A stretch of 64,000 nt of DNA, taken from contig NZ_JARFIK010000002.1 in the NCBI RefSeq assembly GCF_029076695.1, positions 682,001 to 746,000 of the forward strand. The letters are read 5' to 3'. The position numbers were made by a program, and so were the translations under genes. Shown piece after piece: positions 24,749 through 34,401 of this stretch. Each line of letters starts with the position of its first letter. Positions within the stretch are counted from its first letter, which is position 1. The notes under the pieces are model-generated. The model made no database searches. It had not been told where the DNA came from and worked only from the letters and a program-made list of their open reading frames with translations. Origin of the DNA: Adlercreutzia equolifaciens (GTDB taxonomy: Bacteria > Actinomycetota > Coriobacteriia > Coriobacteriales > Eggerthellaceae).

Positions 24749-24818
24749 GCGCTCACCTTCTCGGGATGTTCCGTTCCTGCGAAGGATGGCTGGCAGTTTC
24801 GTTCTCACGGAGGAAAGG

Positions 24819-26129
24819 ATGCAGAAGGCACAGCTCTCGGACGCTCAGTCCCTGCGCGGTTTTATCTTGGCAACCGTCACGTTCATGGCGATTTTCGCGT
24901 CGACCGCGGTTCCCATTCCGCTGTACGCCGACTATCAAGCCACTATCGGGCTTACCACGGCGGATATCTCGAACACGATGTTCACCTATCTGACGGCGGT
25001 GGCCTTGACGCTGCTCTTCGCCGGTCGCATCTCGGATTCCTTCGGGCGCACGCCTATTACCAGCCTGACGGTGATGCTGGCCATTCTCGGCTGCATCCTG
25101 TTTCTGCGTGCGGAAAGCGGCGCCGATGTGCTGACGGCGCGCTTTGTGCAGGGCTTGGCCGCCGGTTTCGGCATGAGTGCCGTGTCGGCCCTGGTCATCG
25201 ACTGCGTAGGGGAGAAGCATTTGAGCTGGGGCTCTACCGTGGCCAGTTGCGGCTCGATGTTCGGCATCATGATCGGCTCGGTGGGCGTGGGCATTCTCTA
25301 CGGGCTTGTTCCCCGCCTGAGCGTCATCTACGGCGTGATGATTGCCATTCTGGCCGTGTGCCTGTTCCTGCTGCCCATTGTTCACGAGCCTCTCGACCGC
25401 ACGGTGTCTCTGCGCGCCTCCATCAAGCCGCGCCTGTTTATTCCTCTGCACCATCGCCGTCTTTTTGCCGTGGTGGGCGTGTGCTATGTGGTTACCTGGA
25501 CGGTGAGCAACTTCTTCCAGTCCTTCGCGGCACCCATTGCCTATCAGTGTTTCGGGGAGACGTCTCCCATGGCGGGCTCTTTAATTTTGGCTCTGGTCAT
25601 GGCGCCGTCGCTTTTGGGATCGCCTTTGGTGGCGCGCATGGATCCGCGGCGTGCTTTGATGGCGAGCCTGGTGGTGGTGACGTTGACCACGGCGGCCCTG
25701 GGCGTTCTGGTGGGCGTGGGGCAGGAGTATGCGTTTATGGCCGTGTGCGCGGTGTTCAGCGTGGCCATGGGCGTGTGCGTGGCCACATCGCTGCGCATGC
25801 TGCTGCTTGAGGTGAGCGTGCTGCAGGTGTCGGCCATTCTGTCCTCGGTGAATCTTGTGGCCTACGCTGGGTCCGCGCTGACGGGCTTGGGAACGGGCGC
25901 GCTTCTGGATGCTTCCAGCTACCCGGTGGTGTTCTTTGCCATGGTGGTGCTGCTGGTGGCGGCCAGCAGCTTTGTGTTCGCCTCGCTGCGCGCACCGCAG
26001 GAGCAGCGCAAAAGCCATCGCCTTACCCTTAAGGCGTTTCATAAGATGAAGGGGAGCGACGAGCCCGCGACAGCCGAGGCCGAGGGCGCGGTAGCGCTGC
26101 CCGACGAGCCGGCGGCAGCTGCGCTTTAG
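24819..26129 (+). CDS. Major facilitator superfamily transporter
   Basis: Multidrug- or metabolite-type MFS permease of 436 residues. The start is the ATG after GGAGGAAAGG; the in-frame extension upstream is hydrophilic and lacks a ribosome site. About twelve hydrophobic segments are visible, with the loop 2-3 signature AGRISDSFGRTPI near residue 65 (the MFS GxxxDxxGRR-like motif). A basic loop at residues 195-210 divides the halves. The C-terminal tail (about 45 residues) is charged then Ala/Glu-rich. It stands alone with its own promoter carrying an inverted repeat, suggesting control by an unlinked repressor. Substrate cannot be inferred. Confidence 0.88.
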   Translation: MQKAQLSDAQSLRGFILATVTFMAIFASTAVPIPLYADYQATIGLTTADISNTMFTYLTAVALTLLFAGRISDSFGRTPITSLTVMLAILGCILFLRAESGADVLTARFVQGLAAGFGMSAVSALVIDCVGEKHLSWGSTVASCGSMFGIMIGSVGVGILYGLVPRLSVIYGVMIAILAVCLFLLPIVHEPLDRTVSLRASIKPRLFIPLHHRRLFAVVGVCYVVTWTVSNFFQSFAAPIAYQCFGETSPMAGSLILALVMAPSLLGSPLVARMDPRRALMASLVVVTLTTAALGVLVGVGQEYAFMAVCAVFSVAMGVCVATSLRMLLLEVSVLQVSAILSSVNLVAYAGSALTGLGTGALLDASSYPVVFFAMVVLLVAASSFVFASLRAPQEQRKSHRLTLKAFHKMKGSDEPATAEAEGAVALPDEPAAAAL

Positions 26130-26209
26130 GGTCCTGGGTCGGGCTTGCCGATCATTCGCGGCCAGCGCTGAGATTATCTCAGGGCTCATCTATGCGAAAT
26201 TCATGAACA

Positions 26210-26223
26210 CGAACAAAAGTTTG
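26210..26223 (+). promoter_or_regulatory. SOS (LexA) box upstream of uvrA
   Basis: CGAACAAAAGTTTG matches the Gram-positive/actinobacterial LexA consensus CGAACnnnnGTTYG in all fixed positions except GTTT for GTTC. It lies 122 bp before uvrA, with a TAGAAT -10 box at 26256-26261. Confidence 0.6.
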
Positions 26224-26344
26224 ATAAATTAATGGTCTTTCGCCTTCGTTCCCGATAGAATACGCAGACGAAAACAACTTATACGGCAACGGGCGGCCTC
26301 AGGGCGTCCGTTGCTTTACGTCTGAGAGGGAACAACAGCACATT

Positions 26345-29269
26345 ATGGCCAATGAAATTGTCATCAAGGGCGCTCGCGAGCACAACCTGAAGGACATCGA
26401 CCTTACCATTCCGCGCGACCAGCTAGTGGTCATCACCGGTCTTTCCGGCTCGGGCAAGTCCAGCCTTGCCTTCGATACCATGTACGCCGAGGGCCAGCGC
26501 CGTTACGTGGAAAGTCTGTCCAGCTACGCGCGCATGTTCCTGGGGCAAATGTCGAAGCCCGACCTGGATTCCATCGACGGCCTGTCGCCGGCAGTGTCCA
26601 TCGACCAGAAAACTACCTCGAAAAACCCGCGCTCCACGGTGGGCACTACGACGGAAATCTACGACTATCTGCGTCTGCTCTTCGCCCGCGTGGGCGTGCC
26701 CCACTGCCCGGAGTGCGGTCGGGAAATCAAGAAGCAAACCACCGATCAGGTTACTGACGAGATCCTGCGCCTGGGCGACGGGGCCCAGGGCGAGGCCACC
26801 AAGGCCATCATCCTGGCGCCGGTGGTGGCTGGTCGCAAGGGCGAGTTCACGAAGCTCTTCGCCGACCTGCAGAAGGAGGGCTTCTCCCGCGTGCGCATCG
26901 ACGGCGAGATTGTGAAGCTCACCGGCGAGCCCATTACGCTCAACAAGAAGATCAAGCACTTCATCGATGTGGTGGTGGACCGCGTCACGCTCAAGGAGTC
27001 GGCCACCAGCCGTATTGCCGAGGCGGTGGAACTGGCCACTCGTTTGGCCGAGGGCCGCGTGCTTGTGCAGGTGCTGGGCTCCGACGGCAAGCCTCTGGGG
27101 GCTGCCGGGGGTACCTCTTCGGGCGCCACGGGCGGCCTGGGCGAGGGCGAGCATTTGTTCTCGCTGGCCCTGGCGTGTCCGGAGCACGGCCACTCCATGG
27201 ACGAGCTGCAGCCGCGCGACTTCTCCTTCAACGCACCTTACGGTGCCTGCCCCGACTGTCTGGGCATTGGCAGCCGCGACGAGGTGGACCCGTCGCTGGT
27301 GGTGCCCGATCCGTCGCTGTCTTTGGACGAGGGCGCCATCGCGCCGTTCAAGAGCGGCAACTATTACCCGCAGGTTCTACGGGCCGTGGCCAAGCATATG
27401 GGGGTGGATTCTTCCACGCCGTGGGAGGACATGCCCAAAAAGGCCCAGAAAGCGCTGCTGAACGGCTTGGGAAAAGAGAAAGTGCGGGTGGATTACCGCA
27501 CGGTGGACGGGCGCGATACCTATTGGTACATCGAGTGGGAGGGCGCTCTGGCCGCGGTCAAGCGCCGTTACACCGAGGCCCAGTCCGACGCTCAGCGCGA
27601 GAAGCTGGGCGCCTACTTCGCCACGGTGCCCTGCGAGACCTGCGGCGGCAAGCGCCTGAAGCCGGAAATTCTGGCCGTCACGGTGAACGGCCGCTCTATT
27701 CACGATGTTACCGAGATGGCCGCCGTCGACTCCCTGCGCTTCTTCGATGACCTGGACTTCAAGGGCCAGGCAGCCGTCATCGCCCTGCCCATTGTCAAGG
27801 AGATTCGCGAGCGTCTGCGCTTTTTGGTGGACGTGGGCCTGGACTATCTGACGCTGGAGCGCGCCACGGCCACGCTGTCGGGCGGCGAGGCTCAGCGTAT
27901 TCGCCTGGCCACGCAAATTGGCGCGGGCCTCATGGGCGTCCTCTATATTCTGGACGAGCCCTCCATTGGCTTGCACCAGCGCGATAACGAGCGCCTTATT
28001 GCCACTCTGGAGCGCCTGCGCGATTTGGGCAATACGGTGGTAGTGGTCGAACATGACGAGGATACTATTCGCGCTGCCGATTTCGTGGTGGACATGGGGC
28101 CGCGCGCCGGCGAGCACGGTGGCGAGGTCATTGCCGCCGGCACTCCGGCCGAGGTCATGGCCACCAAGGGCTCCATCACCGCCGATTATCTGGCGGGCCG
28201 TCGGCGTATCGAGGTGCCGGCCGAGCGCCGCAAGCCCGGTCGCGGTTCGCTCAAGATGACGGGCGCTACCGAGAACAACCTGCAGAACGTCACCCTGGAA
28301 GTGCCCATCGGCACGCTGACGGTGGTCACGGGCGTGTCGGGCTCGGGTAAGTCGTCGCTGGTCACCGATACCCTGGCGCCGGCGTTGGCCAACCGCCTGA
28401 ATCATGCGCACCGCCGCACGGGCCCGTACCGCAAGATAACCGGCCTGGACAAGCTCGACAAGGTCATCAACATCGACCAGAGCCCCATCGGCCGCACGCC
28501 GCGCTCGAACCCGGCCACCTATATTGGCCTGTGGGACGACATCCGCGCCCTGTTCGCCAGCACCAGCGAGTCCAAGGCCCGCGGCTACTCGCCGGGACGC
28601 TTCTCGTTCAATGTCAGCGGCGGCCGCTGCGAGGCCTGCAAGGGCGACGGCCAAATCAAAATCGAGATGCACTTCCTGCCGGACGTCTACGTGCCTTGCG
28701 AGGTGTGCAACGGCGAGCGCTACAATCGCGAGACGCTGCAGGTCACCTATCGCGGCAAGAACATCGCCCAGGTGCTCGACATGACGGTGGAGGACGCCCT
28801 GGCGTTCTTCGAGAACATCCCCGGCATCAAGCGCAAGCTGCAGACGCTCTACGATGTGGGTCTGGGCTACGTGCGTCTGGGCCAGCCGGCTACCACCCTT
28901 TCCGGCGGCGAGGCCCAGCGCGTGAAGCTGGCCAGCGAGCTGCAGAAGCGCCAGAGCGGCAAGACCTTCTACATCCTGGACGAGCCCACCACGGGCCTGC
29001 ACTTCGAGGATGTGCGCCAGCTGCTCGAGGTGCTCGAGCGCTTGGTGGATGCCGGCAACACGGTGCTGGTCATCGAGCATAACCTGGACGTCATCAAGTG
29101 CGCCGACCATATCATCGACCTGGGCCCCGAGGGCGGCGACCGCGGCGGCCAGATTATCGCCCAGGGCACGCCCGAGGAGGTGGCCGAGGTGGAGGGCTCC
29201 TTCACCGGGCATTTCGTGAAACGCATGCTGGAGGCGGCCAAGCAGCCGGTGGTGGAACTGGCGGAGTAG
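26345..29269 (+). CDS. uvrA: Excinuclease ABC subunit A
   Basis: DNA damage recognition ATPase of nucleotide excision repair. The 974-residue protein has both ABC modules: Walker [15 protein letters not shown] near residue 30 and [15 protein letters not shown] near residue 665, each with an LSGGEAQR signature (about residues 515 and 855). Zinc-binding Cys pairs are visible in [15 protein letters not shown] and CETCGGK of the first half and CEACKGDG...PCEVCNGE of the second. Start choice is clear because [20 protein letters not shown] is the canonical opening. An SOS box upstream suggests damage induction. It is monocistronic; uvrB is not in this window. Confidence 0.97.
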   Translation: MANEIVIKGAREHNLKDIDLTIPRDQLVVITGLSGSGKSSLAFDTMYAEGQRRYVESLSSYARMFLGQMSKPDLDSIDGLSPAVSIDQKTTSKNPRSTVGTTTEIYDYLRLLFARVGVPHCPECGREIKKQTTDQVTDEILRLGDGAQGEATKAIILAPVVAGRKGEFTKLFADLQKEGFSRVRIDGEIVKLTGEPITLNKKIKHFIDVVVDRVTLKESATSRIAEAVELATRLAEGRVLVQVLGSDGKPLGAAGGTSSGATGGLGEGEHLFSLALACPEHGHSMDELQPRDFSFNAPYGACPDCLGIGSRDEVDPSLVVPDPSLSLDEGAIAPFKSGNYYPQVLRAVAKHMGVDSSTPWEDMPKKAQKALLNGLGKEKVRVDYRTVDGRDTYWYIEWEGALAAVKRRYTEAQSDAQREKLGAYFATVPCETCGGKRLKPEILAVTVNGRSIHDVTEMAAVDSLRFFDDLDFKGQAAVIALPIVKEIRERLRFLVDVGLDYLTLERATATLSGGEAQRIRLATQIGAGLMGVLYILDEPSIGLHQRDNERLIATLERLRDLGNTVVVVEHDEDTIRAADFVVDMGPRAGEHGGEVIAAGTPAEVMATKGSITADYLAGRRRIEVPAERRKPGRGSLKMTGATENNLQNVTLEVPIGTLTVVTGVSGSGKSSLVTDTLAPALANRLNHAHRRTGPYRKITGLDKLDKVINIDQSPIGRTPRSNPATYIGLWDDIRALFASTSESKARGYSPGRFSFNVSGGRCEACKGDGQIKIEMHFLPDVYVPCEVCNGERYNRETLQVTYRGKNIAQVLDMTVEDALAFFENIPGIKRKLQTLYDVGLGYVRLGQPATTLSGGEAQRVKLASELQKRQSGKTFYILDEPTTGLHFEDVRQLLEVLERLVDAGNTVLVIEHNLDVIKCADHIIDLGPEGGDRGGQIIAQGTPEEVAEVEGSFTGHFVKRMLEAAKQPVVELAE

Positions 29270-29299
29270 CGGCCGAGTCCCCAAGGAAATAGTGAAGCT

Positions 29300-29331
29300 G
29301 TGGCCCTGTCCCCAGTCGGGGGCGGGGCCAC
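29300..29331 (+). terminator. GC-rich hairpin after uvrA
   Basis: GTGGCCC pairs with GGGCCAC, with an inner TCCCC/GGGGG stem. No T tract follows; the next gene's TATAAT begins 3 bp later, so termination and initiation are packed together. Confidence 0.4.
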
Positions 29332-29333
29332 GG

Positions 29334-29339
29334 TATAAT
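29334..29339 (+). promoter_or_regulatory. -10 box of the 29350 gene
   Basis: A consensus TATAAT ends 10 bp before the ATG at 29350; the start point would fall within a few bases of the codon, suggesting a leaderless mRNA. No clear -35 is seen. Confidence 0.5.
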
Positions 29340-29349
29340 AGCGGGCAGT

Positions 29350-30078
29350 ATGAAGAAGCGAACCCGCGAAAAAGTAGCTCTTTTGGTCTTCGCCCTCCTG
29401 GTCATCCTGGGGGGTGCTGTGCTTATGCGCTACTTCGAGACGGGGCGATCGTGGAATGTGGCGGCCTCGGCGGTGGACGACGTGTTCGGGCAGATGCAGG
29501 GCTACACCACCATTGTCTACGACGGCACCTACGATCCGCTCGACGCCCTGCGCCCGGCGGTGGACCCCACCGACGAGGAAACCAAGGCCCCCGAGACCAT
29601 TGGCGCCATGGTGGCCGCAGAGCTTTCCCGTTTGCCCTTGGACATGATCGAGCGGCCTGTGTATGCCTCGGACGTGCGCTCGTCCTACGAGGAGAAGGGC
29701 TCCGGAGTCATCACGCTGGATCTTGACGATCTGCAGCGTTACGCCGAGCCGGCGGTGCTGCGGGCCGGCGATCGGAAGATCGGGGTGGTGGCGGTGGATT
29801 ACTACGCCACCAAAAAGCGCGTGGCCCAACTGCGCCAACAGCTGGTCGACTTGGGCGCCGAGTCCTTCGTGTGCCTGGTGCCGCGGCTTTCGTGCCTGGC
29901 CACCACTGACGGGTTCCAGGCGGTCATTGTTGCCGATGACTCCCAGGCTACGGCAGGGGAGGCGGTGGACAACGGCAACGGCACGCTGGTGATCTACGCT
30001 CCCGAAAAGGAGCAGGTAGGCGTCTTGCTGCTGACGGCCCTCAACGTGCCCTCCTCCAAGGTGTATTCGTCGCTCTAA
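29350..30078 (+). CDS. Hypothetical membrane-anchored protein
   Basis: Protein of 242 residues that I do not recognise. The N-terminus is a basic MKKRTREK followed by a single hydrophobic segment (VALLVFALLVILGGAVLM), so it is an anchored protein with most of its mass outside the cytoplasm. The outer part mixes alpha/beta-looking stretches (YTTIVYDGTYDPLDALRPAV, KIGVVAVDYYATKKRVAQLRQQLVDLG, FQAVIVADDSQ, GTLVIYAPEKEQVGVLLLTALN). No catalytic motif stands out. A consensus TATAAT lies 10 bp before the ATG and there is no ribosome site. It lies alone between uvrA and gdhA. Confidence 0.7.
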   Translation: MKKRTREKVALLVFALLVILGGAVLMRYFETGRSWNVAASAVDDVFGQMQGYTTIVYDGTYDPLDALRPAVDPTDEETKAPETIGAMVAAELSRLPLDMIERPVYASDVRSSYEEKGSGVITLDLDDLQRYAEPAVLRAGDRKIGVVAVDYYATKKRVAQLRQQLVDLGAESFVCLVPRLSCLATTDGFQAVIVADDSQATAGEAVDNGNGTLVIYAPEKEQVGVLLLTALNVPSSKVYSSL

Positions 30079-31590
<1,512 letters not shown>

Positions 31591-31636
31591 GTTCCGTTCG
31601 CCCTGACGGGACGAACGGGAACGTCGACGCTGCGGC

Positions 31637-31731
31637 TCCGACAGGCACCTGGCCTTGCCCCTTGTTTGGGGCACGGCGTTGGCCGAAGCCAACTTGGCCC
31701 CAAGGCGGGGCAATTCCAGACGCCTGTCGGA
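31637..31731 (+). repeat. 95-nt foldback element downstream of gdhA
   Basis: The 334-bp gap between gdhA and the BspA-like gene holds this long imperfect palindrome. Five collinear stems nest: TCCGACAGGC/GCCTGTCGGA (10 bp), CTGG/CCAG, TTGCCCC/GGGGCAA (7 bp), TTGGGG/CCCCAA (6 bp) and GTTGGC/GCCAAC (6 bp) around a CGAA loop. An alternative local hairpin TGCCCC/GGGGCA is possible. It may be a transcript-stabilising 3' structure, a small RNA or a mobile-element remnant. A terminator follows at 31775. Confidence 0.6.
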
Positions 31732-31774
31732 CCCTCGCTGACTTCCTTGGGCAAACCGGCGACTTCTCTTTTTT

Positions 31775-31803
31775 AGAAGACCCTTCGGGGTCTTCTTTTT
31801 TTG
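31775..31803 (+). terminator. Terminator downstream of gdhA
   Basis: A 9-bp stem AGAAGACCC/GGGTCTTCT with a TTCG loop is followed by seven T residues. Confidence 0.92.
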
Positions 31804-31924
31804 ACCGAGTACGTAAGGTGCTGCTCGTCGGTCTCGCTGATTTCGGAAGCTATAGCGCTAAATTTGATATGATGGGTCAGGTATGAAAGTCGCCTTTATC
31901 TGGGCCAATAGAGGAGTGGTGGCT

Positions 31925-34165
31925 ATGAAAAGCATTGATAGTGCGAGTAGGCGCGGGAGGCAGTTTTGTGTTTTGGGGCTTGCTTTGTTGGCGATGCTTA
32001 TGTGTGCATTGTCTTTTACTGTTGTAGGGGCAAGAAGCACGGCTGAAGCGCAAGAACTCTCCATTGCTCCTTTCGCTGAAACTGGTTGGACTGTCAATGG
32101 AACCTGTGAATGGAAAGTCGATGGATCGGGTACGATGACTGTTCGTCCGGCTGACGGGAAGTACGGAAGCCTGGATAGCCTTCCATGGGAGGGTCGGACC
32201 GATTTAGTCAAAATTGTCTTTGAGGGCGCAATCGATTGTGGCCGCCAGTTGAATTTTCGTTTTCTATCCTCGCTTCAAGAAGTAATCGGTCTAGCAAATC
32301 TCGATTTGACTAATACCCAGAATCTAGACCAGATGTTTGTTTCGTGCGCCAGTCTCACTTCTGTTGATTTTACTGGCTTCGACACATCGGGCATTACTAG
32401 TATGTCGGGTATGTTTGCCGGTTGCTCGAGCCTTACCACGCTAGACCTCTCGGGTTTCGATACTTCAGGCGTGGGATATATGTCGTATATGTTTCAGGGC
32501 TGTTCGAGCCTTGTCTCGCTTAACCTTTCGGGTTTCGACACATCGAACGTCGTAAGCATGGCCTCTATGTTCCATAATTGCTCGAGCCTTGCGTCGGTTG
32601 ATGTTTCTGGATTTGATACGTCGAGCACCACCAACATGTCGGACATGTTTTCCGGTTGCTCGAATTTAAAAACTCTCGATGTCTCTGGCTTCGATACGTC
32701 CAGCGTCACTGACATGGATGGCATGTTCTTCCGGTTGCTATCGATCTCCTCTCTTGACGTTTCTGGCTTCGATACGTCGTCGGTCAGTAATTTCGATAGC
32801 ATGTTTACTGGCTGCTCGAAGCTGGAGAACCTTGATGTGTCTCGATTTGATACGGGAAGCGCCGTTAACATGCGTAACATGTTCGATGGGTGCAAATCCT
32901 TGAAGGTTTTGGATGTATCAAAATGGGATACATCCAAAGTTACTGATATGGATAACTTGTTTGTTGACTGTTCAAACTTAAAGGAGTTGGATGTCTCTCA
33001 TTTCGATACATCCAACGTAACAGATATGTGGGTAATGTTTATGCGCTGCTCCGGTCTTACCCATCTCGACGTCTCTGGCTTCGACACTTCTAAGGTTACT
33101 GATATGAGCGGCATGTTCGGCGGCTGCTCTGGTCTTACCGATCTCGATGTTTCTGGGTTCGATACGTCGAACGTAACGAATATGTGGATGATGTTTGAAG
33201 GCTGCTCCGGTCTTACCCATCTCGACGTCTCTGGCTTCGACACTTCAAACGTGACGAACATGCGGTACATGTTCGGCGGTTGTTCCAGCCTGAAAAGGCT
33301 TGATGTTTCCCGTTTTGATACATCTAAAGTGACTAAAATGGCCGTGATGTTTCAGGGCTGTTCAAGCTTGGAGGCGCTCGATCTTTCAAGCTTCGACACC
33401 ACTCATGTGGAAAGCTGGGATGATTACATGGTGCAGTCTGTTGACTATCACGAAATCCTTGGCGGCTGTTCCTCGTTGTCGACAATTAAAACTGGAACAA
33501 AACTTACCCTCCCGAACCTTTTCCCCGATGGTGTTTGGCGCAACGAAGCTGGAGCGAAGTTTACGTGGAATGCCGTTCCCGTCGGCGTAGCGGATACCTA
33601 TACCAAAGTCGGTGACTCGCCAGCTAGCCCAAAGCCAGCTCCTACGAGTTTGTCTAAGGTGACTGTTAAGCTTGGCAAGAGCTCTTTGGTCTACAACGCA
33701 AAATCCCAAAAGCCATCGGTAACGCTAACGTGGAAGGGGAAGGTTCTCAAGCAGGGGACCGACTACACTGTCACGTATAAGAACAATAAGAATATTGGGA
33801 CGGGTAAGATTTTGATTGCGGGCAAGGGCGCGTATAGCGGGTCGAGAACTGTTCAGTTCAAGATACTCCCTCAGCCTGTGGCCCTATCTAAGGTAAAGGC
33901 TGCGAAAAAAAGCTGCACAGTGTCGTGGAAACCAACATCGACAATCAAGAAAACAGTGACCGGCTATCAGGTACGACTCTCCACTGATAAATCGATGAAA
34001 AAGGCTCAGACGGTCACTGTTAAAAAGGCCACCAAGTCATCGGTAAAGGTCTCGAGTCTTAAGAGTGGCAAGACGTACTACATCCAAGTGCGTACCTATA
34101 AAAAAGTTGGTGGAACAAATTACTATTCAAGTTGGTCAAAGGCCAAATCCGTAAAAGTGAAGTAA
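31925..34165 (+). CDS. BspA-like (DUF285) repeat surface protein with fibronectin-like C-terminus
   Basis: Secreted protein of 746 residues, likely for adhesion. The start used is the ATG 8 bp after GAGGAG; ATG 31883 is an in-frame alternative. A signal peptide (basic SRRGRQ then CVLGLALLAMLMCALSF) leads the chain. Residues about 125-495 hold roughly 15 repeats of 26 residues with consensus LDVSGFDTSnVTnM..MFxGCSxL, the DUF285 type. The C-terminus carries an Ig-like and a fibronectin-III-like domain (ITPQ-type tail, Lys-rich). No LPxTG motif is visible, so it may be released or held by the Lys-rich domains. Codon use is much more AT-rich than its neighbours, a sign of foreign origin. Confidence 0.85.
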   Translation: MKSIDSASRRGRQFCVLGLALLAMLMCALSFTVVGARSTAEAQELSIAPFAETGWTVNGTCEWKVDGSGTMTVRPADGKYGSLDSLPWEGRTDLVKIVFEGAIDCGRQLNFRFLSSLQEVIGLANLDLTNTQNLDQMFVSCASLTSVDFTGFDTSGITSMSGMFAGCSSLTTLDLSGFDTSGVGYMSYMFQGCSSLVSLNLSGFDTSNVVSMASMFHNCSSLASVDVSGFDTSSTTNMSDMFSGCSNLKTLDVSGFDTSSVTDMDGMFFRLLSISSLDVSGFDTSSVSNFDSMFTGCSKLENLDVSRFDTGSAVNMRNMFDGCKSLKVLDVSKWDTSKVTDMDNLFVDCSNLKELDVSHFDTSNVTDMWVMFMRCSGLTHLDVSGFDTSKVTDMSGMFGGCSGLTDLDVSGFDTSNVTNMWMMFEGCSGLTHLDVSGFDTSNVTNMRYMFGGCSSLKRLDVSRFDTSKVTKMAVMFQGCSSLEALDLSSFDTTHVESWDDYMVQSVDYHEILGGCSSLSTIKTGTKLTLPNLFPDGVWRNEAGAKFTWNAVPVGVADTYTKVGDSPASPKPAPTSLSKVTVKLGKSSLVYNAKSQKPSVTLTWKGKVLKQGTDYTVTYKNNKNIGTGKILIAGKGAYSGSRTVQFKILPQPVALSKVKAAKKSCTVSWKPTSTIKKTVTGYQVRLSTDKSMKKAQTVTVKKATKSSVKVSSLKSGKTYYIQVRTYKKVGGTNYYSSWSKAKSVKVK
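32290..33400 (+). repeat. About 15 tandem 78-bp repeats within the BspA-like gene
   Basis: Each 78-bp unit encodes a 26-residue DUF285 repeat. Units near 33060-33270 are the most alike. One unit (near 32728-32746) reads FRLLSIS where the others read xGCSxL, at unchanged length, pointing to a compensated pair of frameshifts. Confidence 0.85.
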
Positions 34166-34200
34166 GGGATATTTGGGAGAGATCCTCTCGCAAGTAAGCT

Positions 34201-34235
34201 GCCCTCGTTTCCGATTGCAGGGAACGAGGGCTTTT
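34201..34235 (+). terminator. Terminator of the BspA-like gene
   Basis: A 12-bp stem GCCCTCGTTTCC/GGGAACGAGGGC (one T-G pair) with a 7-nt loop is followed by TTTTG. Confidence 0.88.
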
Positions 34236-34372
34236 GCTTTGGAAAGGGCAAGATCCTTCTGCGCAGCGATGAGCAACAAAGCAGTGTTAAGAATGCGACT
34301 AGAGCAGCAACGCGTAGAGCGCAGGCAAGAACTGATGATTGCGCGCCGGAATGACGGACGAATTTAAATATA

Positions 34373-34384
34373 GAACCGATGTTC
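34373..34384 (+). promoter_or_regulatory. SOS (LexA) box of the Y-family polymerase gene
   Basis: GAAC-CGAT-GTTC is a perfect match to the Gram-positive LexA core. It overlaps the space just before a TACACT -10 (34390-34395), and the ATG follows 6 bp later, so repression by LexA would be direct. Confidence 0.8.
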
Positions 34385-34401
34385 CATGTTACACTGGGGG
34401 C

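Noticed and set aside
27377-29284. Leftward reading frame of 635 codons opposite uvrA
   Set aside because: Antisense of a highly conserved gene, no start signal or domain.
31637-31731. Integron attC site
   Set aside because: The long imperfect palindrome lacks the outer GTTRRRY/RYYYAAC core sites and no integron integrase is present.
32290-33400. CRISPR array
   Set aside because: The 78-bp repetition is in-frame protein repeat without unique spacers.
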